Source of the DNA: Alectoria sarmentosa
Taxonomy: Eukaryota; Ascomycota; Lecanoromycetes; Lecanorales; Parmeliaceae
NCBI GenBank assembly: GCA_009733775.1
Contig: WOGZ01000219.1
Coordinates: 1 to 57,898, forward strand
Direction of reading: 5' to 3'
Length of the DNA stretch: 57,898 nucleotides
Shown here: positions 12,480 to 22,535 of the stretch, piece by piece
Numbering within the stretch: position 1 is the first letter of the stretch
Layout of the letters: the number at the start of each line of letters is the position of its first letter
Notes under the pieces: model-generated
The model's input: the letters and a program-made list of their open reading frames with translations, nothing else
The model's database searches: none
What the model was told of the DNA's origin: nothing
Translations under genes and position numbers: made by a program

Positions 12480-14600
12480 AATTTAATATAATCGCATATA
12501 ATTCTTTATCATATATATTTTAACGAGATTTAACTCTTTTAAATTTATAATTAAAAAACATAATGAAATGTTATTGTTTATTCTCAATTAATTGATTAAG
12601 CATATCATTTACATTTGTTTTAAAAACATCGATTTTTATAATAAACGATGTCTCTTAATTGTAATGTTTTAAGATAAATGTTATAATAAATATTCGTTTG
12701 AAAATTTCAAAAGTCTTACGTGTTTTTTTAATAAATATAAAGAGTGATTTAATTTCGTTTTTTTTTGCTTCGCGCGTGATATTAATTAAAAACGCAATTA
12801 TTTGCGAAAATCTTTTCACGAATTGACGATAAAAATCTGCGAATCTCAAAAAGATTAATATGTTTTTAATAAATTTTAATTTTGATTATTTAATGATGAT
12901 TTCAATGCGCGTTAACTTCATTTAAATATTATATTAATTTATAATAAATTTCAAAAAGATAACCTCGTTGCGATTGAAAACGCATTTCGATAATTTCGCA
13001 TAAAATCGATATTTTAATAACGCGCGCAACATCGTTTATATATATTTTCAATATAAATCTTTCGTTTCAAAATAAATTAACACGTTATTTAAATATATTA
13101 CGTAAAAGACGTCGATATATAATTTAAATGTTTTATTTATATATGTTTAAAAGATTGCGAGAACATTTGCGAGATCAAAAAACATCACTTAATATTTAAA
13201 TTAATCATAATAAATTCGAAAAACGATTTTTCATTTATTATTCTTTTGAATTCATATTTTATAATACACATTGTGAATATTAATTTTGATAAAATGCTTC
13301 GCATATGCGAATCTTTTCAAAGTTTTTAAAAGTAACGATAATGAATAATTATTTTTGATAATCATTTTATTAAATTTTTTATAATCGACACATAATCGCA
13401 GCGAATCATTTATTTTTTTAATAAATAACATCGACGAATCAATTTGATTATTTGAGAATCGAATTCACTTTTTTTTAAATGCGTTATTTAAATAATCTTT
13501 TATCGCTGCGAGCTTATCATGCGATATATTATAAATCGAATCATTTTTGAATAACTTATCAAATTATAAATTTATAAAGTGTTTAATTTGATCGTGCGTG
13601 TTGAAATTATTAAACAATTTTTTTGAAAAGATTTTTGATAAATTTTTAAATTGTTTAAACACGTTAAAGTCGTTTAATTATGTGATATCATATTATATAA
13701 TCTCATCGCAATTATTCTCATTGTTTTTAAATAAAATCTGATATGAAAATGCGATATACATTTGTTTTATATTATGCGCAATTATTATATTAATTAACGA
13801 CGCAAATAAATTTATATTTATTATTGCAACATTTGCTTGTTTTTTATTATTTATAAAAAAATCGCGATAAATTCAAAACTGCTCGCGTTAATAAATATCA
13901 AAATCAATATTATAAATTTAAAGAAAATCAAAAATAAGATCATATTTTCGCATGTTCATGATATACGTCTTCAAAATTTATTTTTATTTTTTGTCTCGAT
14001 TATTTGCGAAATCAAATATCAAATTATGCGTTTTATATGAAAATATGCGATAATTATTAATAACACGCATCATTATTAACATATATTTAAATTTAAAAAT
14101 CTGCGTCTTTTTAATAAAAAATTGCGATATAAAGATTTTTTCGTTATCGATATTTATTAAAGCAATTATTTCACGTTTATTATTTAACGTAATAATTTCG
14201 TCTCTTAATATTAAAAAGTGAGATCGTCGTTTAATAAATAATGTATTTAATATTATAACGATAAACATCAAGTTTTATCTTTTTTTTTGTTAAAAATTCG
14301 ATTGCGTGTCTCGTTATTTATAATATAATTTAAATAATTAAATAAACTTTTAAAATGTCTTTTTTATTAATAATCTCAACACTTAATTTCAATAAAAAAA
14401 GATTTTTATTTGATTTTAAAATCGTCATTTTCGAATTTATTTCGCATAGATTTTCGATTTTACGATATCGAAGAGAACGAATCTTTTTTCTGATTTTTTT
14501 GATCTTTAATATACTATCTTTAAGACTTCGCATGTTGATCATTATTTTCTTAATAATTTATTTTATCATCAAAACGAGTCTTATTTAAAATAAACAATTT
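12480..14600 (-). mobile_element. Older, different Ty3/Gypsy element (fragment)
   Basis: Minus-strand pol remnants of a second Gypsy family, not alignable to the chromovirus. From 5' to 3': a protease-like segment (13,984-14,271; a INIDNEKIFISQFFIKK motif resembles the usual LIDSGAEGNFIS block but has lost DSG), RT (about 13,340-13,465; SLRLCVDYKKFNKMIIKN, unusually well preserved), the RT-RNase H junction (about 12,960-13,045; KYRFYAKLSKCVFNRNEV), RNase H start (12,655-12,849; FADFYRQFVKRFSQI) and a NIYDKELYAI motif (about 12,487-12,545). Integrase is not recognisable and was probably cut off where the outer chromovirus begins at 11,840. The 14,330-14,542 frame is probably the Gag/protease junction. 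Confidence 0.75.
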
Positions 14601-15858
14601 TCTTATCTTTCGCAACTTTTATTCGATATTTTAATATTGTTATAATAATGAAATATAAATGATAAATTAAGTTACGTTCTTTATTGCTTTTAAAGAAACT
14701 TTTTTTATCGTTTTATTTTATAAAGTTTTTATGCGTTTCGCATCGATCACATAATAATCTCGTTATAATTATAATATAATAAAATAATTATTAAAGTTTA
14801 CGATCGATTAATCGTTTTTTATGATAATTTTAATTAATTAATAATTAACATTATGAGATTTGATGATTAAATTGCGAATTTGATTCAAGCATCACTTTTT
14901 GTATTCGTTTTAAATAAATTCGTCGATATCACGTAACATAATATCTTATATATTTCTTTAAATTTGTTTTTTAATATCGATTAAAAGAATAAAAAATTAA
15001 TGAGTTTTTTTTTTGTTTATTCGAAAATCAATGCGAGGTGTCGAAACGATATAATTTTCATAATTTCGAAAGAACATAATCGTCGAATTATAATTATTGA
15101 AATGTTGCGTGTCAAGCACTTTGATAACGTTTATCTTTTTGCGATTTGATTCGCGATAATAATTATTATTATATTCGCGACGATATTCTTATACGTTTTA
15201 TATTTCGATCAATTTAAATTTTTCGATAATTAAATATTTTTTAATATTAAGTTTTAAAAGTTAAAAGCGTTGAATTTGAATTAAATTTGCGAGACGAGAA
15301 TTTTCGTTAATAAATGAAAGATTATCAAATGCGATATTTTAACGATTATCGTTTCGATTAATAATGTTATTAGAATTCGCATCGATGTTAAAATTGATAT
15401 TATGATTATTTAATTGCGAAGCAAGCGTGTTTTAACGAGAATCGTTTATTTGATTAAAAACGTCGTCGATAATTCGTAATGAAACGTTTTTATTTCGTAA
15501 GTTAATAAAATCGATTCGTGAGTTATTTATCATAATTAATTAAGCAATTTCGTGTAAACGAAATTATTAAAATTATGAGATAATAAGGTTTTTCTTTAAT
15601 AAAGTTGCGTAATAGTTAAATAATTATAAAATTTATAAATGTAATAACGAGTTTCAATCGATAAATTGTTAAATAAATTAATAATTAAAGAAAAAGAAAA
15701 AAGAAAGGGGAATTGCGAATATTTAAGACTTTTATTAAACATGTTAAGGACGCATTTTAACTGCGTAGCACGCAGTTTAATAAGCGACTTAAGCGAGCTT
15801 TATCAAATCGCTCTGAGTACTTTCGCTTTTACATTTGGTGTTTATTTTATTTATTCGA

Positions 15859-16270
15859 CGTTTATTTCATTGTTGTTACTCGGTTTTGATTTTCGCGAGA
15901 GTCGAAATTCGTGTTTTTCAAAAAACATTTATTACGCGTTCGGTGATTTTATTATCGTTATTCGAAAATCATCTTATTGTCGTTATTTTGCGCTCGATTT
16001 ATTGTCGTTATTTAACGTTTATTTCATTATCGTTACCCGATTTTGATTCTCGTGGGAGTCGAAATTCGTGTTTTGTAAAAACATTTTCATTATGCGCTCG
16101 AGAATCTCATTGTCGTTACTCGATGTTTATTTTAGTTATTTAACATTTATTTTATTGTCGTTATTCGATTTTGATTTCCGTAAGAGTTCAAATTCGTATT
16201 TTTCGCATATTTTCATTATGCGCCCGATAGTTTCATTGTTGTTATTTGGCGGTCACTTTATTTATTTAAC
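15859..16270. repeat. Degenerate tandem repeat patch
   Basis: A block of about 60 bp (cgtttatttcattgttgtta, then a run ending near tcgaaattcgtg) recurs at 15,859, 16,016 and 16,144, spaced 157 and 128 bp. The patch is richer in G and C than its surroundings. Overlapping plus-strand frames here (15,666-16,283) show Tyr/Phe/Ser-rich low-complexity translation and look like a by-product of the repeat. It may be LTR or 5' leader sequence of the older Gypsy element immediately to its left. Confidence 0.55.
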
Positions 16271-16861
16271 GTTCGACGTTTAAAAAGAGAAAAGAAAAAG
16301 AGAATATAGAAAATATAATGTATGCGACTGCAGAGAGGGTGTGATTTTTCATCTTTATTATTTAGTTTTCAGCGTCGCAAATGTTAAAATTCGTGATTTT
16401 ATTATGTAGTTTTATTCGAATAAAAGTGTTGAAATGATCAAGTTCGTTTTATTTTTTTTACTCGACTGTCGTCGAGTGTAAACTTAATAAGTTTTATATT
16501 TTATATAGCATCTTAATCAAGAAATCTATCATCTATTTTCAACATTATTATCTTCTCAGACGTAACGTATATATTTTGTATTTAACATATAAAAAATAAC
16601 ACTATTATAAATTACAATAAGTATTTTAATAATCAAAAGAAATTTAACACTTTTAAAAAAAAATTTAATTATATTATGTACGCAAAAATCGAGAAGGAAT
16701 TCGATCACGAATAAAATGTTTTATAAACGAATTATTTAAACAAATATTTATTTATAATTAATTACATCGTCGATCACTTAATTATTCGAAAAAAGAAATT
16801 CGTGATCTTTTGAATTAATTAAAATTTACATTTCAACAATCGCGCGACCTCGCGAGGGGAG

Positions 16862-17425
16862 TTAAATAATAAAAAACTAAAAAATGAATTAAGTGAATTA
16901 TTTATTGATGATTTAAAAATTATAAATAAGATTATTAATAAGATATTTATAAATGAACGTTATGCGTATAAAATCAAGCTTGATAAAATCAAAATGCGCC
17001 TTTTTAAAGATCTTAAAAAGATTATCTTTCGAGACCTCTACATTAAAGTCTCATCGTTTACTCTTAAATAAATGTTATTTCAATATTTAAAGGTTATCAA
17101 TCACGATATATAATCGTATATTAAAATCTTTATTATTATTATGAAATTGTTATATGCGCACGTTATAAAATAGCGAATGTAAAAGATAATTAAAATGTTA
17201 AAACTTGAAGATATTCATTTTTATTAACGATTTAATAAAGATGATAACATCAATATCGTCGTTTAGCATAATAATGCAATCGAGCTTTTATATGTTAACG
17301 AACTCGCTGTTATTAAGTCTTTAGGTCGATTTTCAGAAACGAAAAACAAAAAGCGTACTCGTATACAAGTTTTTAAAGATTTTATTAAACGCGAATCATT
17401 TGAATTTGAGCACGTATTACGATAA
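16862..17425 (+). pseudogene. Unidentified RIP-damaged reading frame
   Basis: Two readable plus-strand segments. The first (16,862-17,071) is a stop-free run of about 69 codons rich in Lys/Ile/Leu, including RYAYKIKLDKIKMRLFKDLKK. The second (about 17,192-17,425) is broken by only two stops, at codons one transition away from CAR, CGA or TGG, and contains the readable stretch NELAVIKSLGRFSETKNKKR. The low stop density against a background of about 75-80 percent A+T suggests a former protein-coding sequence. I recognise no family. It could be a transposon ORF or a captured host gene. Confidence 0.35.
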
Positions 17426-17429
17426 CGAT

Positions 17430-18640
17430 GATAAAAGATAACGATTATCGTTAATCAAATAATTAATCAAAAGAATATAACTGCTATGAATGAGTTTTTT
17501 AAAATTATAAAAATTATTATTATAAAAGAAAAAGATATTATATAAGAAAATGCACGAGCTATATAATAATCATCACGATAACGAGATAAAAATAAAGAAT
17601 TTACGATTATATTAATATATATAAAAAGTAATGAGATTATATTCAATTTTTTTTAATTGTAAATTATTAAGTAGTTGATAAATAATGCATATTTAAGTAT
17701 AATAAACGTATTTTTAATAATAATCAAAGAAGCTCATTAGTTAATTAAATGAAATTATAAAAAAATAATTGAAAAACCTTATTATTCGACGATTTGAAAT
17801 CGTTTAATGTCGTTATTTTATAAAAAGAGGTCTGAAAAAACTTATCTTATTACTATATTATTATTATTAAAAATTCTCGCGATTATCTTCGCGCGAGGCT
17901 TATTTTATTTAATTAATGTTTTAATATCGATTAACTTAATTTAAAGGGGTATACGCCGAATAATTATAAGAATATACGTTTAATAAAGAGAGAATATACG
18001 TTTATCAAATAGGGGGTATACGCTGAATAACTGCCTATTATTATTGTAATGTAAAAAATTTTTAAACTTTTCATTATTGAAAAGCTCGCGTTCTCAGCAC
18101 ATATTTTTTTTATAATTAAAAGTTATACAAAAAAGTGCGATATGATTATATTTAAGATTAATTAATTAGATTTTTAAATTTCACGTTTTCAAGCTAAAAT
18201 TTATCTTATTTCTTTATTTTCGATTTAAACGCGAATACGTCTCAAATAAATTATATTATAAAATTGAATCTCGAATATCAATTTTCTACATTTTACTCTT
18301 TTTCATTTTTTTTTTATCATATATAATATAATAATAAAATGAATAAATAAAGTTATAAATTCGAATACGTGTTTTCGAATAATGTTATTTTCATGAATCT
18401 TGATCAAATGAATCAAAACTTTTATGATAAATGAAATCTTTTTTTTAAGTTTCTTTTTTCCTTCGAAGCTCTTTGAAGGCTTTTTGAAATTTTTTATCAA
18501 AAGAGTTATCGAAACAAGTTCGAAATCTTATATATCACATATCATATATTATTTATTCGAATTTGCTTCGATAATCCTTTCGACAAAAAATTTCGAAAAA
18601 AAAAAAAGGTTTTGAGGATCTTCTCTGAGCGTAAAAAGAA
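17430..18640. other. AT-rich degraded DNA, no gene
   Basis: No convincing reading frame. A short duplicated motif (gtatacgc[c/t]gaata) occurs at about 17,948 and 18,023. The stretch at 18,046-18,130 is a damaged copy of the sequence at 18,650-18,735, which lies just inside the normal-composition island. Confidence 0.6.
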
Positions 18641-18649
18641 TAAGTATTA

Positions 18650-18735
18650 TTATAATGTAGAGATCTTCCAAGCTTTACACTACTGGGAAGCCCGCGCCCC
18701 CAGCACATATTTCAAGCAAAACTAGTTGATAGAAT
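18650..18735. repeat. Undamaged copy of a short repeat whose partner is RIP-damaged
   Basis: It aligns over about 85 bp with 18,046-18,130. Nearly every difference is C-to-T or G-to-A in the left copy (for example ctactgggaagcccgcgccc here against ttattgaaaagctcgcgttc there). It may be the terminus of an unclassified transposon. It marks the abrupt change from AT-rich to normal composition. Confidence 0.6.
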
Positions 18736-19352
18736 AATGAGTAGGATTGAGGCTACTGATCAGACTCGTGTTCAAACTGAGTGTGCAAATGAACGATGTT
18801 CGATTGATCAGTCTGTGTAGCATAAGAAGAAATCTGTCTTTGTGGGAGGATGCCCAATAAATACTTTGCGCGGGCAGCAGAGAATTTCCTCGAGTCTCAT
18901 ATTAACTCATGTGGCGATAAAGGAAGTTCTCATTCAAACCTCCGCATATCCACATTCCAGCCTGAACTACCTTAGGTTGATTACTCCACATTAGTGCCAA
19001 GACACTAAATTCCCCACACTATAAGACCAATGGCTTTGCTCAACATCACCCTGCCCAAAACTTTTCCATCCTTTGTCCTAGTATTTTGTAAAAACAGTGT
19101 CGTCAATAGTCTCGCGAGCGAGTGCATCAAGTCTGGTTTTTGCGAGTCACTCTGATAAGACCGTGTCTGTATCTGCTATAGCTCTTTCAATCAGCATAAT
19201 TTGTCAATAGCAGTCTCTTTCGCGGTTCCAACACCTTGATTGCGTATTTCTTTTGGCAATGAAAGAAGAATTAGAACCTGAACCCAACGTCCGCTCTCTA
19301 CCTTTCAAATCGAAACGTTTCCCTACAAAGGCTCCATCTATAGTCCTCGACC
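18736..19352. promoter_or_regulatory. 5' region of the PI-PLC-X gene
   Basis: Normal-composition intergenic sequence with no open frame of note. It presumably holds the promoter and leader of the gene starting at 19,353. No clear TATA element was identified. Confidence 0.4.
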
Positions 19353-20771
19353 ATGGCATCCCTGCCGCTCACGGTTCGCAATCTCACATCAACCCCGATA
19401 AATCTTAAGCACTACGAAATTCAGGATCTGAAACACACGCAGGGTGGCGGAGGTTACTTCTCAAAGATCGCCAGCGTGTGGAGTACCCCCGTAAGTGCTA
19501 AGCAACCGGTCACCAATTTACAGGATGTCTCATTACTCCTCGAGCCTTCCACGTTACGCAAAGCGGACATCAGACCTGCTAATGTTCCACATGAAACCCT
19601 GTGCATCTTCTTCGAGATCGAAGGGGAAATGTACCAGACCAATATTATCCACCCGACATGTCATTCTCAACTCTTGATGCCAATGACCACCAATCCGCAC
19701 TTCAACCATACCACTGTCTACCATCCCGAATATCATCATCTCGCCATCTTCTATCGCAGCAAGCTTCCCAGGTGGATGCAAAACCTGAAGGACGAGACGC
19801 CGCTTTCCGCTCTTTCAATCCCGGGCACACACAACTCGCCTACGTACCATCGCGCTCTACCATCTGTTCGCTGCCAGGTAGTACCAGTACGTGAGCAATT
19901 ACAGCAAGGAATTCGCTTTCTTGATATTCGCGTTCAGCCTGACGGTCCTCTCGACCCAAGCAACGATAAACTCTACCTCGTTCACGGCGTGTTCCCCATC
20001 TCCTTGAGTGGCCCAAAGCACTTTCGGACTATGTTGAACGAAGTCCTGAACTTCTTAGAACAGAACCCCAGCGAGACGGTCGTCATGTCTGTCAAACGTG
20101 AAGGTTCTGGTAGCGCGACTGATTCTCAGCTCAGTCGTATCTTGCGAGACCATTACGCAGGAGACGTCAATCGCTGGTTCACCGCTCCTCGCATCCCGAC
20201 TCTGGGTGAAGCAAGAGGGAAGATCGTGCTGATTCGCCGATTCACGCTCGAAGAGAGGTTGAAGAATGAATGGGGCGGGGCTGGTTGGTGTATCAACGGC
20301 GATACATGGGCAGATAATACTCCAAATTCCCTCTGCCCCAGTGGCGATCTCTGCATTCAAGATTTCTATGAGGTGATGGAGAGCGAGAATATTGGAAAGA
20401 AGATTCAATACTCCATTGACCATTTGAGACGGGCATCAGAATGTGTCTGCACTTCACCAGGCTCAGACGCCAAGCTGCCGTTCTACATCAATTTTCTCAC
20501 CGCCAGCAATTTCTGGAAAGTGGGTTGTTGGCCTGATAGGATCGCGGCAAAATTGAATCCTGCGATTGTCGATTATCTATGTACGAAGCACAATGTATCA
20601 GACGGCCCAGAGGAGATGGCTGTTGGAGATGGAAGTACCGGCATTGTGGTCTGCGACTGGGTTGGACAGGACGGAAATTGGGATATTGTGAGGTGCATCG
20701 TGGGCATGAATGCCAGACTCGAAGCAAAAGTGGAACCCGTATGGCAGGATCATGGTCATGATGAGACTTGA
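19353..20771 (+). CDS. PI-PLC X domain-containing phosphodiesterase
   Basis: Single-exon protein of 472 residues; the ATG sits in a good context (ccATGg). Residues 1-135 are a fungal N-terminal domain rich in beta-type sequence. From about residue 145 follows a bacterial-type PI-PLC X domain: PGTHNS (157-162, His160), QLQQGIRFLDIR (183-193, Asp191 and Arg193), LVHG (209-212, His211), and FLEQNPSETVVMSVKRE followed by IPTLGEARGKIVL. The two His and the Asp/Arg pair match the catalytic set of the single-domain PI-PLC family, which cleaves phosphatidylinositol by acid-base catalysis; substrate here is inferred. There is no signal peptide, TM, C2 or EF-hand, so it is not a eukaryotic signalling PLC. 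It faces the secreted-protein gene tail to tail. A decayed relative lies at about 25,790. Confidence 0.88.
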   Translation: MASLPLTVRNLTSTPINLKHYEIQDLKHTQGGGGYFSKIASVWSTPVSAKQPVTNLQDVSLLLEPSTLRKADIRPANVPHETLCIFFEIEGEMYQTNIIHPTCHSQLLMPMTTNPHFNHTTVYHPEYHHLAIFYRSKLPRWMQNLKDETPLSALSIPGTHNSPTYHRALPSVRCQVVPVREQLQQGIRFLDIRVQPDGPLDPSNDKLYLVHGVFPISLSGPKHFRTMLNEVLNFLEQNPSETVVMSVKREGSGSATDSQLSRILRDHYAGDVNRWFTAPRIPTLGEARGKIVLIRRFTLEERLKNEWGGAGWCINGDTWADNTPNSLCPSGDLCIQDFYEVMESENIGKKIQYSIDHLRRASECVCTSPGSDAKLPFYINFLTASNFWKVGCWPDRIAAKLNPAIVDYLCTKHNVSDGPEEMAVGDGSTGIVVCDWVGQDGNWDIVRCIVGMNARLEAKVEPVWQDHGHDET

Positions 20772-21093
20772 AGGGATAGCCATTAAAGGGCAAAATGCTC
20801 TATCAGGGTAATATTCCTCTACCTACCCGCTGATGACTCCAATTTGAAGCCTGAATGAGTACAGACAAGGAGCTTCATGAAGGTCGGAACAGCAATTCGA
20901 CTGAAATTTGGGCCTCGTGTATCCCAATTCCACGCAGCTCTCCTCACAACCTCGTTCAGAGAACGAGTCCAATATATGTATACAGGAGCCATTTCCGGGA
21001 CAAGGAAGAAAATCATGAAACTATTCTTCATAACAAAAAAAGCCATCCGCTGTTGATCTCATCATACAACACCGTCTTCTGATCGAACACCGC
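20772..21093. other. Convergent 3' intergenic spacer
   Basis: 322 bp between two convergent genes. It holds no supported gene; short frames on both strands lack family signatures. Confidence 0.5.
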
Positions 21094-21669
21094 TCACACA
21101 GTACTCCTCCGCTTAATCTTCTCCCTATCCTCCACTACGACAGCAATGGCATTGGACGTCTTCACAATTCTCACGGCGGGAAACTTGATCAGGAGCTGAT
21201 TCTTAAATAGCTTTTCCACCACGCCAATCTCCTTCGCCTTCATATTGCCCAAATATATCGAAGGCGACACATCGCTACTCTCATATCCCGCATAGCACGT
21301 CTCGAAACGAGGGCGCTCCTGATATCCTTTTCCTCTGAAAACCGACTCACGGTAGCTGCGCAGGAGATCTGTAACGTAGGCTGAGAGCTCGCCGAGGATG
21401 CTGTTTTGAGGGTACCGGTGGCACCGGAATTCGGAGGGGGACGGCCTTATTTTTTTGAAAACGTTGGAAACGGAGAATATCTTAGAGCCGCGGTCGAATC
21501 CGGGTCCGGATTCAAGATGGCTGGAGGAGTCGAAGCTGTTTACTGAAGATGGGGGGGTCAAGGGTGGTGAGATTGCGATAGTTTGTTGGTTATTTGGAGG
21601 GAAGAGAGGACGAGCGGAAGTAGCGAGGGGAAGAGCCTCGAGCAGGAGGAGCAGGATGAAGAGCTTCAT
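21094..21669 (-). CDS. Small secreted protein, unknown function
   Basis: Single-exon protein of 191 residues. The ATG is at 21,667-21,669; a longer frame would begin with GTG and is rejected for a eukaryote. The N-terminus (MKLFILLLLLEALPLATSA) is a classic signal peptide, probably cleaved after ATSA. The mature chain begins with a Pro/Ser-rich linker (about residues 20-60) and then a compact, charged region with only two cysteines (in FRCHRY and ETCYAG), a possible single disulfide. The C-terminus is basic (KIKRRSTV). No family is recognised. Size, secretion and position near transposon-rich DNA would make it an effector candidate in a plant-associated fungus, which is inference only. Confidence 0.7.
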   Translation of the reverse strand: MKLFILLLLLEALPLATSARPLFPPNNQQTIAISPPLTPPSSVNSFDSSSHLESGPGFDRGSKIFSVSNVFKKIRPSPSEFRCHRYPQNSILGELSAYVTDLLRSYRESVFRGKGYQERPRFETCYAGYESSDVSPSIYLGNMKAKEIGVVEKLFKNQLLIKFPAVRIVKTSNAIAVVVEDREKIKRRSTV

Positions 21670-21837
21670 GATGTCGGAAGAATAGAAGAGTGAGAGATTG
21701 ACGATCACATCTCCTTGAGATTGTTAATTCGGAGAGGTACGAGTAGAGGAGAAGAAGTCTGGGTGAGATTGGTTTGAGGGGCACAGGGGTGAGGGGCTGT
21801 GTTTTGCTACGCCGCCGTTGAAGGAGATCCTTCCCGA

Positions 21838-22111
21838 CAAGTCGGTGTCAAAAGTCACCATCCTCCGAGATTTGAAGTGGGATAATTGTTGAAGTGGTTA
21901 ACGTGCGTTTATACTATTGATCAGAGAATTCTAGAATTAATCGCGTAGAATAATTTATCAACCAAGAGTTTATGATTAAGGCTTTCGTTGTTAAGTTATA
22001 AAGGTTGATACAAAAAATATTTTGCGATTGTCGCGGGCCCCAGTGCAGTTTATTTTGCAGCCCCCAAGGCTGGGTAAACCTCGGAGGATGGTGACTTTTG
22101 ACACCGACTTG
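21838..22111. mobile_element. MITE-like element with perfect 32-bp terminal inverted repeats
   Basis: Arms at 21,838-21,869 and 22,080-22,111 are exact reverse complements over 32 bp, starting caagtcggtgtcaaaagtca. The 210-bp interior is AT-leaning, with no reading frame of note. Total length is 274 bp. No target duplication is evident directly outside the arms. A transcript would fold into a long perfect stem. It sits between the divergent start regions of the secreted-protein gene and the next gene, so it may also carry regulatory signals. Confidence 0.75.
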
Positions 22112-22535
22112 CGAGGGGTACAAAAATAGACCGGGAGGAAGCCAGGAAGCCAGGAAGCCCGGGAGGATCGCAAAATATATCTTCCGCTACAGTAACTCGA
22201 CAATGAAAGCTTTGATTGCAGAATTTGCAGTCTACAGATTCTTCCAATTGGCTAGTTGCACTCTTATGGAAGCAAAAGCTTGAGTGTGCGGCTAATCGTT
22301 GATAATTTGTTTGACTACAAAAGTCTGCCTCCTCCCGCTTCATTAAGTACACATAAAACTCACCGACTCCTGCCTGACAAGGCTCTCCTCGAACGAACGA
22401 CTCGCGCATAGCGAGCTCACCTAAGGAGGCAGTGTATCCTCGCCAGCTGCAGTTTGAGGATGGAGTGGACTCTTGGAAAAGTCGGAATTTCTTTGCATTG
22501 TACTGGTACCGTCGACTTGGCAGCAGCAATACTAG
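22112..22535. promoter_or_regulatory. Upstream region of the tail-anchored protein gene
   Basis: Contains a short tandem purine-rich repeat (ggaagccaggaagccagga, about 22,137-22,160) but no supported gene. It probably includes the promoter of the gene at 22,536. Confidence 0.4.

Noticed and set aside
15666..16283. Three overlapping plus-strand frames of 71-126 codons.
   Set aside because: They overlap one another and arise from the same tandem repeat. Translation is low-complexity with no domain.
1..18640. Possible CRISPR array or mitochondrial insertion because of strong AT bias.
   Set aside because: No regularly spaced identical repeats are seen, and the reading-frame remnants are nuclear Ty3/Gypsy elements with RIP-type mutations.
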